This document shows, one piece after another, positions 45,184 through 54,875 of a stretch of DNA of 64,000 nt. Below the pieces are notes generated by a model. That model worked only from the letters and a program-made list of their open reading frames with translations. It was not told the origin of the DNA and did not search any database. Position numbers and translations under genes: made by a program. How positions within the stretch are numbered: the stretch's first letter is position 1; each line of letters begins with the position of its first letter. The stretch covers positions 434,001 to 498,000 of the forward strand of contig JADJCK010000004.1 in assembly GCA_016703265.1 (NCBI GenBank), given 5' to 3'. The DNA comes from a bacterium. Its GTDB lineage: Bacteria; Krumholzibacteriota; Krumholzibacteriia; LZORAL124-64-63.

Positions 45184-48100
45184 ATGTCGAGAATCGCCCG
45201 GATCTCGCGCAGCGCCTGTGTGTTAACTCTCCTTTTGGGCCTCGGGGTGCTGGCGGGCGTGTCCGCGCCGGCCCCGGCGGCTCAGGCAGCGCAAGCGGCG
45301 GCGGCGGTCGCCGACCCGGCCTGGCGCGTGCTGGACAGCACGGCCACCACGCTGCGCCTCGAGTTGACGATCCCCGGTTACGAGCGCCGCACAGTCGGCG
45401 ATGCCGCGCACCCGGATGCGGTCGCCCTGCTGGTGCCCGGCGGCGGCGAACTCGGCGCACTGGGCGCACCGGCGTTGCCGACGGTCAGCCGCCTGGTCGC
45501 GGTGCCGGCAGGCGTGCGCGTGAGCGGCGCCGTGGTCGACTACCACACTGTCATCCTGGAAGACCTCGACCTGGCGCCGGTGACCGCCGGTGACGGCACG
45601 CCGTTCACGCGCGATGCCGCGGCGTACGCGACGGCCGGCTGGCAGGCGCCTGTCTTCAACGCGGCGACAGCCACGCTGTTGTCGTCCGCCGACAAGGCCG
45701 GCCTGCCGGCGCCGACGGTGGCCGTGGGTGCGCCGGCCGTGATGGCCGGCCAGGATCTGGTGGCGCTGACGATCGCGCCCGCGCATTACGATGCGCCGGC
45801 GCGGCGCGCTGCGGTTTGCGATCGCGTCGTTGTCGAGTTGCGTTTCGACATCGTCGATGCGAAGGCGGCGAGTGCGGCGCAGCGTCCGTTGCCGCGCTCG
45901 TTCGCGCTGCTGGCGCAGGAGCAGGTGCTGAACCTGCCGCGCGAAAAGACGCTGCCGGCCGACGGCGCCGAGCCCGGCCTGTGGGTGGCCGTGGCGCGCA
46001 GCAACGCCACGCTGCGGGCGAAGCTGCAGCCGCTCATCGATTGGCGCAAGCGGCAGGGCTACAGCGTCGAAGTGGTGGATGCCGACGCCGTGGGCAACTC
46101 GACCAGCGGCATCAAGGCGGCGCTGCAGGCGATCTACGACGACCCGGCGCGGCCGCCGCTCGAGTTCGTGGTGCTGGTCGGCGACGCCGGCGGCACCTAC
46201 GGCGTGCCGACCTGGAACGAGCAGCTCTCCGGCTACGGCGGCGAAGGCGACCACTACTACGGCATGCTCGACGGCGGGGACATCCTGGCCGACGTGCACG
46301 TGGGCCGGCTCTCGTTCTCCAATACCAGCCTTTCCCAGCTCGACGTGCTGGTGAACAAGATCCTCAACTACGAGAAGACGCCGCCCATGGCCGACACCGC
46401 GTGGTTCGGCCGGGCCCTGGTGATGGGTGACGAGAGCGCCTCGGGCATCACGACCATCTGGGTGAACCAGTGGCTGAAGACGCAGCTGCTGGGCCTGGGC
46501 TGGGCGCGCGTCGATACGTGCTGGAGCGGCAATTTCCCCACGCAGATGACCGCCTCGCTGAACCAGGGCGCCTCGGTGTTCGGCTATCGCGGCTACCTGG
46601 GCATGAGCGGCATCCAATCGGGCAACATCAGCCTGCTGGCCAACGGCGGCAAGCTGCCGGTGGCCCTGCTGCCCACCTGCGATACGGGCAGTTTCGCCAG
46701 CTCCTCGGAATGCCGATCCGAATCGTGGATGCGCGCGGCGAACGGCGGCGGCATCGCCGCGGTGGGCACGGCGACGACCGGTACGCACACGCGCTACAAC
46801 AACGCCTTCTTCATGGGCGCCTGGGACGGCCTGCTGCACGGCGCCGACCACCGCGTGGGCGCCGGGCAGACCGCCGGCAAGGTGTGCCTGTACACGAACT
46901 ACTACGTGGGTGAGCCCGATCGCGCCCAGATCTGGGCCGTGTGGAACAGCCTGATGGGTGACCCGGCAACCGACATGTGGATCGGCGTGCCGCAGACGCT
47001 GACGGTGACGGCCCCGGCTGCGTTGGCACTCGGCGCCGGCACGCTGGCCGTGACCGTGCAGTCGGGCGCCGCGCCCGTGCCGGGCCTGCTGGTCTGCGCC
47101 CTCGACGCCGGCGGCGCGCGGGTGCGCGGCATCACCGATGCCCAGGGCCACGTCACGCTGGCGGGCGCCCCGTTCGCGACCGGCTCCCTGCAGTTGACGG
47201 TGAGCGGGCACGGCTTCCTTCCGTATGTGGGCACCGTGACCGTGGGCCAGCAGCCCACGTTCTGCGGCCTGTTGTCCACGCAGATCATCGACAACGGGAC
47301 GCTGGGCAGTTCGGGCAACAGCAACGGCCAGGCGAACCCGGGCGAGACGCTCGCCCTGGTGCCGACGCTCAGGAACACGGGCACGACCACGGCCTTCGGC
47401 GTGAGTTCGACGCTTGCGGGCGGCGCGCCCTGGGCCACCGTGACGACCGGTGCGCAGTCGTACGGCGACATCAACGCGGCGCAGTCCGTCGCGGCGGCGC
47501 CGGTGGCGCTCGTCACGCTGGCGGCCGACGTCCCCGACGGCCAGGTCGTGGGCCTGGACCTGGTGGCGACCAACGGTGCGCTGACCTGGAATTCGACGGT
47601 GCAACTGACGGTGTCCGCGCCGCGACTGTCGGTGGCTTCGGTCGCCTTCGGCGGGCCCGGCGGCAGTCTTGATCCCGGCGAGGGCGGCGCCCTGACGGTG
47701 ACCCTGGCCAACGGGGGCTCGCTGGCCTCGGGCGCGCTCACGGCCACGCTGTCCACCACCAGCCCCTGGTTGTCGGTGACCGATGCCGACGGTGCCTTCC
47801 CCGGTGTCGCGCTCGGCGGCAGCGGCAGCAATGCGGGCGCGCCGTTCGCGGTCTACGCCAGCACGGAGTGCTTCACCGGTCACCTGGCGCCGTGCACGCT
47901 CGTTCTCAGCAGCGGCGGCGAGACGGTGGCCGAGCTTCCGTTCGCGGTGACGGTGGGCACGCAGATGGCGCACTCGCCGACCGGTCCCGATGCCTACGGT
48001 TACTACGCCTTCGACGACACCGACATCGCCAGCGGGCACGCGCCCGTCTACGACTGGGTGGAACTGACGCCCGCGCTGGGCGGCAGCGGCGTGAGCGTGG

Positions 48101-50041
48101 GCCTGTCCGACTACGGCTGGGAACAGGACGACACCAAGCTTGTGACCCTTCCGTTCGCCTTCCGCTACTACGGCAAGGAACAGACCGAACTGTCGATCTG
48201 CTCGAACGGCTGGGTGGCGTTCGGCCAGTGCAGTCTGGTCAGCTACCACAATGCGGGCATTCCCGGCGCCGGCGGCACGCCGCGCGCCATGCTGGCGCCC
48301 TTCTGGGACAACCTGATGCAGAGCGGCGACAACCTCGTCTACCACTGGTACGACGCGGTGGAGCACCGCTACATCGTGCAGTGGCGCGACATGGTGCAGT
48401 GCTACCAGGGCTACACACAGCACCCGCAGGACTTCCAGCTGATCCTGCTGGACCCGGCCTACTACCAGACCATCAGCGGCGAAGGCATGATCCTCTTCCA
48501 GTACAAGACGGTGAACAACACCGACGACCTGAATGCCTACGCGACCGTCGGCATCCAGAGCCCGGACGGGCAGGACGGCCTGCTCTACTCGTACTGGAAC
48601 CACACGATGGGCGGCGCGGCGACGGTGGCCGCCGGGCGCGCCATCCTGTTCATGCCGCTGGGCGGGCTGCTGCAGCCGTCGGCCGTGGTGACGCCTTCGT
48701 CGGTGACGGCCGGCGTGGCGCCGGGCGGCGTCGTCACGCGCGACTTGCTGGTGACGAACGCCGGTGACGCGGGCTCGCTGCTGCAGGTCTCGCTGGCGAA
48801 GCTGGATCCGGCGGTGATGGGCGGCAGCAAGTCCGCTGGAATCGGTGCCGAAGAGCCGATCCTGACACCGTCGAGCATCGCCGGCAGCACCTTCACCGCC
48901 GACGCCTTCGAGTACGACGCGGGCACGACGGTGGACCTGCACCTGACCATCGATGCCGTGACCGGAGGCCAGGAGTGGATCATCGGCATGGCCTTCGACG
49001 CGCCGCCGGGAGTGATCGTCAACGCGAGCACGGCCTGGTTCGGCGGCAACAGCCCGGTCAACTCGAACGATGCGACCGGCGACGGTGCGCGCGTGGTCTG
49101 GGGCGACGGCGGGTTCCTCGACAACGGCCAGATCGGCACCGCGACGGTCAACGTGACCTTCACGGCCGGGTTGGCCGGCAACGCGGCCTTCGGTTGGGAA
49201 CTGCAGGGCGACAACTGGGGCGACGACCCGCACTTCCTCAGCGGCCAGATCGTGCTGGTTTCCACAGGGCCGGCCATCCGCGTCAACGCGCCCGCGGCCG
49301 GCGTCGTCGCGGTGCTGGGACAGCCGCTGACGGTCGGGTTCCAGGCCTTCAACGGCCCGACCAGCGTGGCGGTCGACCTGCAGCGCGCCGACGGCGGCGC
49401 CTGGGAAACGCTGGTGGCCTCGACGCCGGCGGCGGGCGGTACCTGGACCTGGCCCGCGGTGACGGGCGAGCCCCGGTCCGTTTGCGCGCGTGCGCGTGCG
49501 CGACGTGTCGGCGCCCGCGGTGGCCGACACCAGCGCCGTGTTCGCCGTCGGGCGCGACCTGGGCTGGCTGCAGTGGTCGACATCGACGCTGACCGTCCCG
49601 GCCGGCAGCAGCCAGACGCTGCAGCTGACGCTGGACTCGACGGGTCTTGCCGAAGGCGTGTACGAGGCGCTGCTGGTGATGGCCGGCAACGGTGCACCGG
49701 CCTCGGTGCCGGTCACGTTCTCGGTGTCGAGTACCTCGGCTGTCGGCGACACGCCGCCGGCTTCGGTCGTCACACTCGGGGGCGCCGTGCCGAACCCGTT
49801 CAACCCGCGCACCGTGATCACGTTCTCGGTGCCGGCGGCGCAGGACGCACGGCTGGACATCTACTCGCTGGACGGCCGCCTGGTGCGGCGCCTGGTCGAC
49901 GGGCATGTGTCCGCGGGCGCGCACGACGTGGTCTGGGACGGGCGTGACGACGCAGGGCGTGAAGCGGCGTCGGGCGTGTACTTCCATCGGCTGAGCAGCG
50001 GTGGCGTCGTGAAGTCGGGGAAGATGATCCTGGCGCGCTGA
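45184..50041 (+). pseudogene. Gingipain-type (C25) secreted protein with C-terminal FlgD-Ig sorting-type domain, +1 frameshift
   Basis: About 1618 codons. Signal peptide (SACVLTLLLGLGVLAGVSAP). N-terminal prodomain, then the C25 caspase-like region (about 255-595): LRAKLQPLIDWRKRQGYSVE, FVVLVGDAGGTYGVPTW, GDHYYGMLDGGDILADVHVG, and Cys in LLPTCDTGSFAS (about 498). The catalytic His box, GHG in gingipains, reads GYRGYLGMSG here. Long CARDB/Ig-like repeats follow. The C-terminus (PNPFNPRTVITFSVP, RLVRRLVDGHVSAGAHDVVW, GVYFHRLSSG) is a T9SS/FlgD-type sorting domain. The frame breaks near 49470 in GAGCCCCGG; removing one C restores GEPGPFARVRVRD. The C-terminal frame is otherwise clean. Real break or homopolymer error. 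Confidence 0.8.
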
Positions 50042-50066
50042 TCCGGCGCGGCACTGGCTGGGAACG

Positions 50067-50102
50067 CAAGGAGCCTCCCGTGAAGGAGGCTCCTTGTCTT
50101 TT
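50067..50102 (+). terminator. Rho-independent terminator of the C25 gene
   Basis: CAAGGAGCCTCC (50067-50078), loop CGTGAA, GGAGGCTCCTTG (50085-50096), then TCTTTT. 25 bp past the C25 stop. Confidence 0.85.
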
Positions 50103-50122
50103 CCATCACCGCGCAGGCGGCG

Positions 50123-50620
50123 CTACCGGAAACTGCCCTTGAGTGTGCCCCACGGCGCCGTCTCCACCGCCACCGGTTCGCACGGCGTGCAGGTCACGCT
50201 CACTTCGTACGGCGTCAGGACACGAAGCGGCGACGAGAGCAGGATCGAGTAGTAGCCCGGGGGCAGGCAGATGGTCACCGTCGGGTTCGGCATGAGCGTG
50301 GAATTGGCCACGCAGTCGTTCGCGGTGTACGGGGACTGCAGCATCGTCACCTCGAGGAAGGAGGACACCGTGGTGACCGTCACCTGCGAGGGGACCAGCA
50401 GGTTCACGCCAAAGGCGTCGGCGTTGCCGCCGGTCATCACCGTGCCTCCGCAGAGACCAGGGACGGTCGCCACGTTCCAGCCGGAACCGAGCTGGCCGCT
50501 GACCGGCGGGTCGTTGCAGTACAGGTCGGTGGTCATCGTCAGGTCGAGGGACTGGGCGGCGGCGGGCAGGGCGGTGGCCAGGGCGATCACGATCAGGAGC
50601 AACGGGAGCGAATGGCGCAT
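50123..50620 (-). CDS. Small exported protein of unknown function
   Basis: A 165-aa protein from ATG 50620, with GGAGGTG 4-5 nt upstream. RHSLPLLLIVIALATALPAA is a signal peptide. The mature protein is Thr/Val/Ser-rich with five Cys (LYCNDPP, GLCGG, NDCVANST, ICLPPGYY, CTPCEP) and beta-strand character, with no family I know. Convergent with the C25 gene across the terminator. Its roughly 250-nt 5' region contains a promoter, an inverted repeat and a terminator hairpin (50750-50921). Confidence 0.65.
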   Translation of the reverse strand: MRHSLPLLLIVIALATALPAAAQSLDLTMTTDLYCNDPPVSGQLGSGWNVATVPGLCGGTVMTGGNADAFGVNLLVPSQVTVTTVSSFLEVTMLQSPYTANDCVANSTLMPNPTVTICLPPGYYSILLSSPLRVLTPYEVSVTCTPCEPVAVETAPWGTLKGSFR

Positions 50621-50749
50621 GACGCACCTCCGGTACGGGCTCTGGGGCGCCGCACCGCAGGGGAGCGGCTGGGCCTGTGATGGTATTTGATAATTGGGAT
50701 TAATTTCAACCGGATTCGGTCGGGTCCGGAGACGGCCGCTCCGGGACAA

Positions 50750-50778
50750 AGAAAAGGAGCCGCCTCTTGGGGCGGCTC
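50750..50778 (-). terminator. Minus-strand terminator inside the 5' region of the 50620 gene
   Basis: GAGCCGCC (50771-50778), loop, GGCGGCTC (50757-50764), then CCTTTTCTTTG on the minus strand. No minus-strand coding gene lies upstream within 300 bp, so it must end a short RNA or act as a leader attenuator. Confidence 0.65.
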
Positions 50779-50870
50779 ACTTCTCAGGCGATGGGCGATC
50801 CGAAAGCGTCTCCCGGGGGTGGAGGCTCAATTCCGCTCCGGGGACGCTGAAGGCTCGTTTCATCAGTACC
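50779..50870 (-). ncRNA. Candidate small RNA or riboswitch-like leader
   Basis: Between the promoter and terminator the minus strand can form GCGTCCCCGG...CCGGGAGACGC (about 50805-50846) and contains CCTGAGAAGTGAGCCGCC leading into the terminator stem. No known riboswitch consensus is recognised. Extent is inferred from the promoter and terminator only. Confidence 0.35.
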
Positions 50871-50875
50871 AAGAC

Positions 50876-50921
50876 AGCTTAGCAGGGTAGCCAGTCTAAT
50901 GCAACCTGATTTTGTCAGGTT
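50876..50921 (-). promoter_or_regulatory. Sigma-70-like promoter with overlapping inverted repeat
   Basis: On the minus strand TTGCAT (50899-50904), 17 bases, TAAGCT (50876-50881). A 7-bp inverted repeat AACCTGA-N5-TCAGGTT (50903-50921) overlaps the -35 edge, as a repressor operator would. Confidence 0.4.
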
Positions 50922-51131
50922 TATTTGAATTGGCGCCCGGCGGCCGGAACCGCCCCGAATCGGCCCCGAACCGCCCCCTGTACCTTGCCCGGGCCGCTGC
51001 CCACCGCTAGGTTGAGCGTCTGGATTCACCTCCCTGGCACGGCCGGCCCCCATGGCGCCGCCGGGCCCACCCTCCACCAGCGCCAGGGCCGCCGCGGGTC
51101 AGGCAGGCCGGGCGAAGGAAGCACAGGTTCC

Positions 51132-53486
51132 ATGTACGGGAAGATCCAAGGCAAGGCGGCCTGCGGCCTGGCCGTGTTGGCCATGCTGGCGACCGCGGCG
51201 CTTCTGCCACTGGCGGGCTGCGGCAGGAAGCCGCAGCAGGAAGTGTGGATCATCGGCCTGGATGGCGGCGACTGGGACATCCTCGAGCCGGTGATGAACG
51301 CCGGCCATATGCCCAACCTGAAGAAGCTGCGCGACGAAGGCGCCTGGGGCCGCCTGCGCAGCGAGATGCCGCTGCTGTCGCCGGTGCTGTGGACCAGCAT
51401 CGCCACCGGGCAGACGCCAGATCGCCACGGCGTGACCTGGTTCATGTCGACGACACCCGACGGCCAGAAGATCCCCATCAGCAGCCGCAGCCGGCAGGTG
51501 CGCGCGGTGTGGAACGTGGCCAGCGAGAACAAGCTGACGGCCGGCGTGATCGGCTGGTGGGCCACATGGCCGGTCGAGCCCATCAACGGGTTCATGGTCA
51601 GCGACTATGTGGGGTGGCACAGCTTCGGCATCACCGGGCGCGGTGTCGACGATGTCGGCAAGGTGTGGCCCGAGGCCTACGCGAAGGACGTGGCGGGCCT
51701 GCTGCCGGCGCCGGAGGCGATCCCCAACGCGCTGCTGCAGCGCATCGTGAACCTGACCGAGGCGCAGATCGCCGCAGCCACGACGGCCACCGACAACCCC
51801 TACAGCACGCCGGTGGCGCACCTGCGCCAGGCGATGGCGACGGCGCGCGGCTACACCGACATCGCACTGGAGAGGCTGGCCAAGCAGCGGCCGTCGCTGC
51901 TGGCCGTGTATTACGAGGGCACCGACGCCTCGATGCACCTGTTCAACAACTTCGCCGAACCGAAGCAGGAATGGGTTTCCGACGCCGACTATGCGGCGTA
52001 CAAGGACGCGGTGGCGGCGTACTGGTCGTGGCAGGACTCGCTGGTGGGCGAACTGCTGGCCAAGCGCGGGCCGAACACGACCATCATCGTGTGTTCGGAC
52101 CACGGGTTCCGCACCGGCACCGAGCGGCTGCGCGAGGATCACGTCGACACCGAGCTCGCCGATGCCTCGCACATGATCGACGGCATCCTCGTGCTGAACG
52201 GGCCGGGTGTGCGCGGCGGGACGCCGATCACCGGCGCGAGCATCTACGACATCGCGCCGACGGTGGCGGCCCTGCTGGGCCTGCCGGTGGCCGGCGACCT
52301 GCACGGCCAGGTGCTCAGCGGCGCGCTGAGCGGCGAATTCCGCACCGCGAACCCGGTGCGCCAGGTGGCCACCTGGGAGACGACGCCGCTGCAGCACAGC
52401 GGTGAAGTGGTGAACGACCCGGAAGCGGCCGCGCGCATGGAGCAGATGCTGCGCTCGCTGGGCTACGTGGCCGGCGCGGATGACGCCGCGACCTCGCCGG
52501 GCGTGGCTGTCGGGGCCGAGAACGCCGTGAACATGGCCACCATCTACATGCGGCAGGGCCGCATGGCCGAGGCCGTGAAGGTGCTCGAGGCCGAGTACGG
52601 GCGCTCCCCGCAGGACCGCACGGTGCGCCTGAACCTGGCGCAGGCGTGGGCGCGCAGCGGCCGCGTGCCCGAGGCGCTGAAGATGTACCGCGGCCTGCGC
52701 GCCGACGAGCCGCGCGACCTGGCCGTGGTCGAGGACTACGCGCACGCGCTGATGGGTGCCGGACAGTTCGCGCACGCCGTGGCGGTGTACGACTCGGGCC
52801 TGGCCGTGGACCCGAAATGGGCCTGGGGCCTGGCCGGCAAGGGTTACGGGATGCACCGCCTGGGCAGGTCGCGCGAGGGCGCGGCGCTGGTGGCCCAGGC
52901 GCAGCAGCTCGATGCGCGGCTGCCGCGCTCGTACTTCTACGGCGGGGTCATCGCGCTGGAGACGGGCGATCGTGCGCTGGCGCGCACGCAGCTGACGCGC
53001 TCGCTGGAACTGGATCCCGTCGACGAGCAGAGCGCGCTGGCGCTGTCGAGCGTGCTGATCGACGCGAACGACATTCCCGGCGCACGCGCCGTGCTCGAGA
53101 AGACCCTCTCGGCCGCCGGCAATGCACCGCGGCTCGCCGGCCAGCTCGGGTTCGTGTTCATGCAGATGCAGCAGCCGGCGCAGGCCGTGCCGCACTTCAA
53201 GTCCGCCGTGGCGGCGCTGGCGGCCGCGAAGCAGGACGACCCCTCGTTGATGGGCAACCTGGGCGTGGCGCAGGCGATGAGCGGCGACCTGGAAGGCGGC
53301 ATCGCCACGTTCAGGCGCATGATCGAACTGTGGCCCGACAGCGCCGAGGCGCACGGCCAGCTGGGCGGCTTCTACGCGCAGGCCGGCCGCAAGGCCGACG
53401 CGGTGCGCGAACTGGAGCGCGCCGTGCAGCTGGCGCCGGGCGACGCGCAGCTGAAGAAGGTGTTGGCGGCGGTGAAGAACCAGTAG
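51132..53486 (+). CDS. Alkaline-phosphatase-superfamily phosphodiesterase lipoprotein with TPR tail
   Basis: A 784-aa protein. LAVLAMLATAALLPLAGC is a lipoprotein signal (lipobox LAGC). The N-terminal half is a type I phosphodiesterase/nucleotide pyrophosphatase domain: WIIGLDGGDWDILEPVMNAG (metal Asp), LLSPVLWTSIATGQTPDRHG (nucleophile Thr region, Ser/Thr-Pro), YYEGTDASMHLF (metal Asp/His), IIVCSDHGFRTG (metal Asp-His, about 320) and a last His in SHMIDGILVL. From about residue 465 come eight or so TPR repeats (AVNMATIYMRQGRMAEAVKV, RTVRLNLAQAWARSGRVPEA). Surface-lipid or nucleotide phosphodiesterase with a protein-interaction tail; substrate unknown. TMEM175 gene follows after 21 bp. Confidence 0.85.
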   Translation: MYGKIQGKAACGLAVLAMLATAALLPLAGCGRKPQQEVWIIGLDGGDWDILEPVMNAGHMPNLKKLRDEGAWGRLRSEMPLLSPVLWTSIATGQTPDRHGVTWFMSTTPDGQKIPISSRSRQVRAVWNVASENKLTAGVIGWWATWPVEPINGFMVSDYVGWHSFGITGRGVDDVGKVWPEAYAKDVAGLLPAPEAIPNALLQRIVNLTEAQIAAATTATDNPYSTPVAHLRQAMATARGYTDIALERLAKQRPSLLAVYYEGTDASMHLFNNFAEPKQEWVSDADYAAYKDAVAAYWSWQDSLVGELLAKRGPNTTIIVCSDHGFRTGTERLREDHVDTELADASHMIDGILVLNGPGVRGGTPITGASIYDIAPTVAALLGLPVAGDLHGQVLSGALSGEFRTANPVRQVATWETTPLQHSGEVVNDPEAAARMEQMLRSLGYVAGADDAATSPGVAVGAENAVNMATIYMRQGRMAEAVKVLEAEYGRSPQDRTVRLNLAQAWARSGRVPEALKMYRGLRADEPRDLAVVEDYAHALMGAGQFAHAVAVYDSGLAVDPKWAWGLAGKGYGMHRLGRSREGAALVAQAQQLDARLPRSYFYGGVIALETGDRALARTQLTRSLELDPVDEQSALALSSVLIDANDIPGARAVLEKTLSAAGNAPRLAGQLGFVFMQMQQPAQAVPHFKSAVAALAAAKQDDPSLMGNLGVAQAMSGDLEGGIATFRRMIELWPDSAEAHGQLGGFYAQAGRKADAVRELERAVQLAPGDAQLKKVLAAVKNQ

Positions 53487-53507
53487 ATCGCAGGAGGAAG
53501 GACGGCG

Positions 53508-54083
53508 ATGGGCAAGGGCCGGCTCGAGGCGTTCAGCGACGGCGTCATCGCCATCCTGATCACGATCATGGTGCTGGAGCTGAAGGTGCCGCACGGCACC
53601 TCGCCGGCCGACCTGCTGCCGCTGGTGCCGGTGCTGCTCAGCTACGCGCTCAGCTTCGTGTACCTGGGCATCTACTGGAACAACCACCATCACCTGCTGC
53701 AGGCGGCGCGTCACGTGGACGGCCGTGTGCTGTGGGCGAACCTGCACCTGCTGTTCTGGCTCTCGCTGGTCCCGTTCACCACCGCCTGGATGGGCGAGAA
53801 CGAATTCGCCGCCTGGCCGGTGGCAATGTACGGCGTGGTGCTGCTGCTGGCGGCTGTCGCGTACTTCGTCCTCACGCGCGCACTGGTGGCGCGGCACGGC
53901 GCGGACTCGGTGCTGGCGGCGGCGATCGGTCGCGACGGCAAGGGTATGCTCTCGCTGCTGCTCTACCTGGTGGGCGTGGCGCTGGCCTTCGTGCTGCCGG
54001 CAGCCGCCTGCGGCGTCTACGTGCTGGTGGCGGTGATTTGGCTGGTGCCGGACCGGCGGATCGAGAAGCGGCTCGACGCTTGA
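53508..54083 (+). CDS. TMEM175-family potassium channel
   Basis: A 191-aa membrane protein with about six helices. The signature RLEAFSDGVIAILITIMVLE at the N-terminus is the FSDG motif of bacterial TMEM175 (DUF1211) channels, whose first helix lines the pore. Further helices include LLSYALSFVYLGIYWNNHHH, LHLLFWLSLVPFTTAWMG and LSLLLYLVGVALAFVLPAAA. One six-helix repeat per chain, tetramer expected. AGGAGGAAGG lies 7 nt upstream of ATG 53508. Confidence 0.85.
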   Translation: MGKGRLEAFSDGVIAILITIMVLELKVPHGTSPADLLPLVPVLLSYALSFVYLGIYWNNHHHLLQAARHVDGRVLWANLHLLFWLSLVPFTTAWMGENEFAAWPVAMYGVVLLLAAVAYFVLTRALVARHGADSVLAAAIGRDGKGMLSLLLYLVGVALAFVLPAAACGVYVLVAVIWLVPDRRIEKRLDA

Positions 54084-54176
54084 CGGCTTGCCCGCCAATG
54101 GTGACCTTCGCCCGTGTTGCCGCCTGATGCTGCACGACACCGCGAGGGGCGCGAGTGCCCCCGAACGGAGCCCGCC

Positions 54177-54842
54177 ATGGACCTGACCGGATACGCCCTC
54201 CTTTCCCTGTCATCGCTGTTCGCGGTGGTGGACCCGCTCGGCTGCATCCCGTTCTTCTCGGGCCAGACCGCAGGCATGTCGCGCAAGCGCAAGCGGCGCA
54301 TCCTGTGGCGGGCGCTGCTGGTGTCGCTGTTCGTGCTGCTGGCGTTCACCTACGCGGGCAGCACGCTGCTGCACACGTTCGGCATCACCATCGACGCGTT
54401 CCGCATCGCCGGCGGCGTCATCCTGTTCGGGATCGGGCTGGACATGCTGCAGAGCCGGCCGCGTCGCTGGCATACCGGGCTGGACCAGGCGGCGCGCGCC
54501 GTGGCAGCCGGGCCGGTCGAGGTTCCTGTCGATCCCGACCACGACCCCTCGGTGACCCCGCTCGCGATTCCGCTCATTGCCGGGCCGGCCTCGATCACGG
54601 CGGTCATGGTGCTGCAGGCCGGCGCGCCGGGCGTGCCGGGCGCCGTGGTGGTCGGCGGCTCGGTGGTGCTGATCCTGCTGCTGACGGGCGCCATCCTGCT
54701 GACGGCCGACACCGTGCTGCGCCGCCTGGGCGCCACCGGCATGAAGATCGTCGAGAAGCTGATGGGGCTGCTGTTGACGGTCATCGCCGTGCAGCTGGTC
54801 ATGAACGGGGTGGGGCCGTTCGTGAGTGGGTTGGTGAAGTGA
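54177..54842 (+). CDS. MarC/UPF0056-family membrane protein
   Basis: A 221-aa protein beginning MDLTGYALLSLSSLFAVVDP. The VDPLGCIPFF motif (helix 1), TYAGSTLLHTFGITIDAFRI with AGGVILFGIGLDML (helix 3), VTPLAIPLIAGPASITAVMV (the P-x-GPA loop) and LGATGMKIVEKLMGLLLTVI are the ordered hallmarks of MarC proteins. Their function is undefined; the old multiple-antibiotic-resistance link was not upheld. It is 93 bp after the TMEM175 gene, same strand. Confidence 0.85.
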   Translation: MDLTGYALLSLSSLFAVVDPLGCIPFFSGQTAGMSRKRKRRILWRALLVSLFVLLAFTYAGSTLLHTFGITIDAFRIAGGVILFGIGLDMLQSRPRRWHTGLDQAARAVAAGPVEVPVDPDHDPSVTPLAIPLIAGPASITAVMVLQAGAPGVPGAVVVGGSVVLILLLTGAILLTADTVLRRLGATGMKIVEKLMGLLLTVIAVQLVMNGVGPFVSGLVK

Positions 54843-54875
54843 TCCGACCATCGGCGACGCGGGAGTGAGGGTCCC

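Larger units (their letters stand above)
50621..51131. other. 511-bp divergent gap with possible regulated leader
   Basis: No protein gene. On the minus strand it reads, in order of transcription, an inverted repeat (50903-50921), a sigma-70-like promoter (50876-50904), a structured 120-nt segment and a rho-independent terminator (50750-50778) ahead of the 50620 gene. The plus-strand gene at 51132 has no recognisable promoter here. Confidence 0.5.

Noticed and set aside
45223..49860. Very long minus-strand open frame opposite the C25 gene
   Set aside because: It mirrors the codon positions of the plus-strand gene, is Arg/His/Gln-rich without domains, and ignores the frameshift that the true gene shows. 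High GC leaves antisense frames open.
50846..50869. CTGATGA on the minus strand as a hammerhead ribozyme core
   Set aside because: The second conserved element (CGAAA after stem II) is missing at a workable position, and no stem I/III pairing was found.
51099..54140. 1013-codon minus-strand open frame
   Set aside because: Spans two clear plus-strand genes (phosphodiesterase/TPR and TMEM175) and has shadow composition with no motifs.
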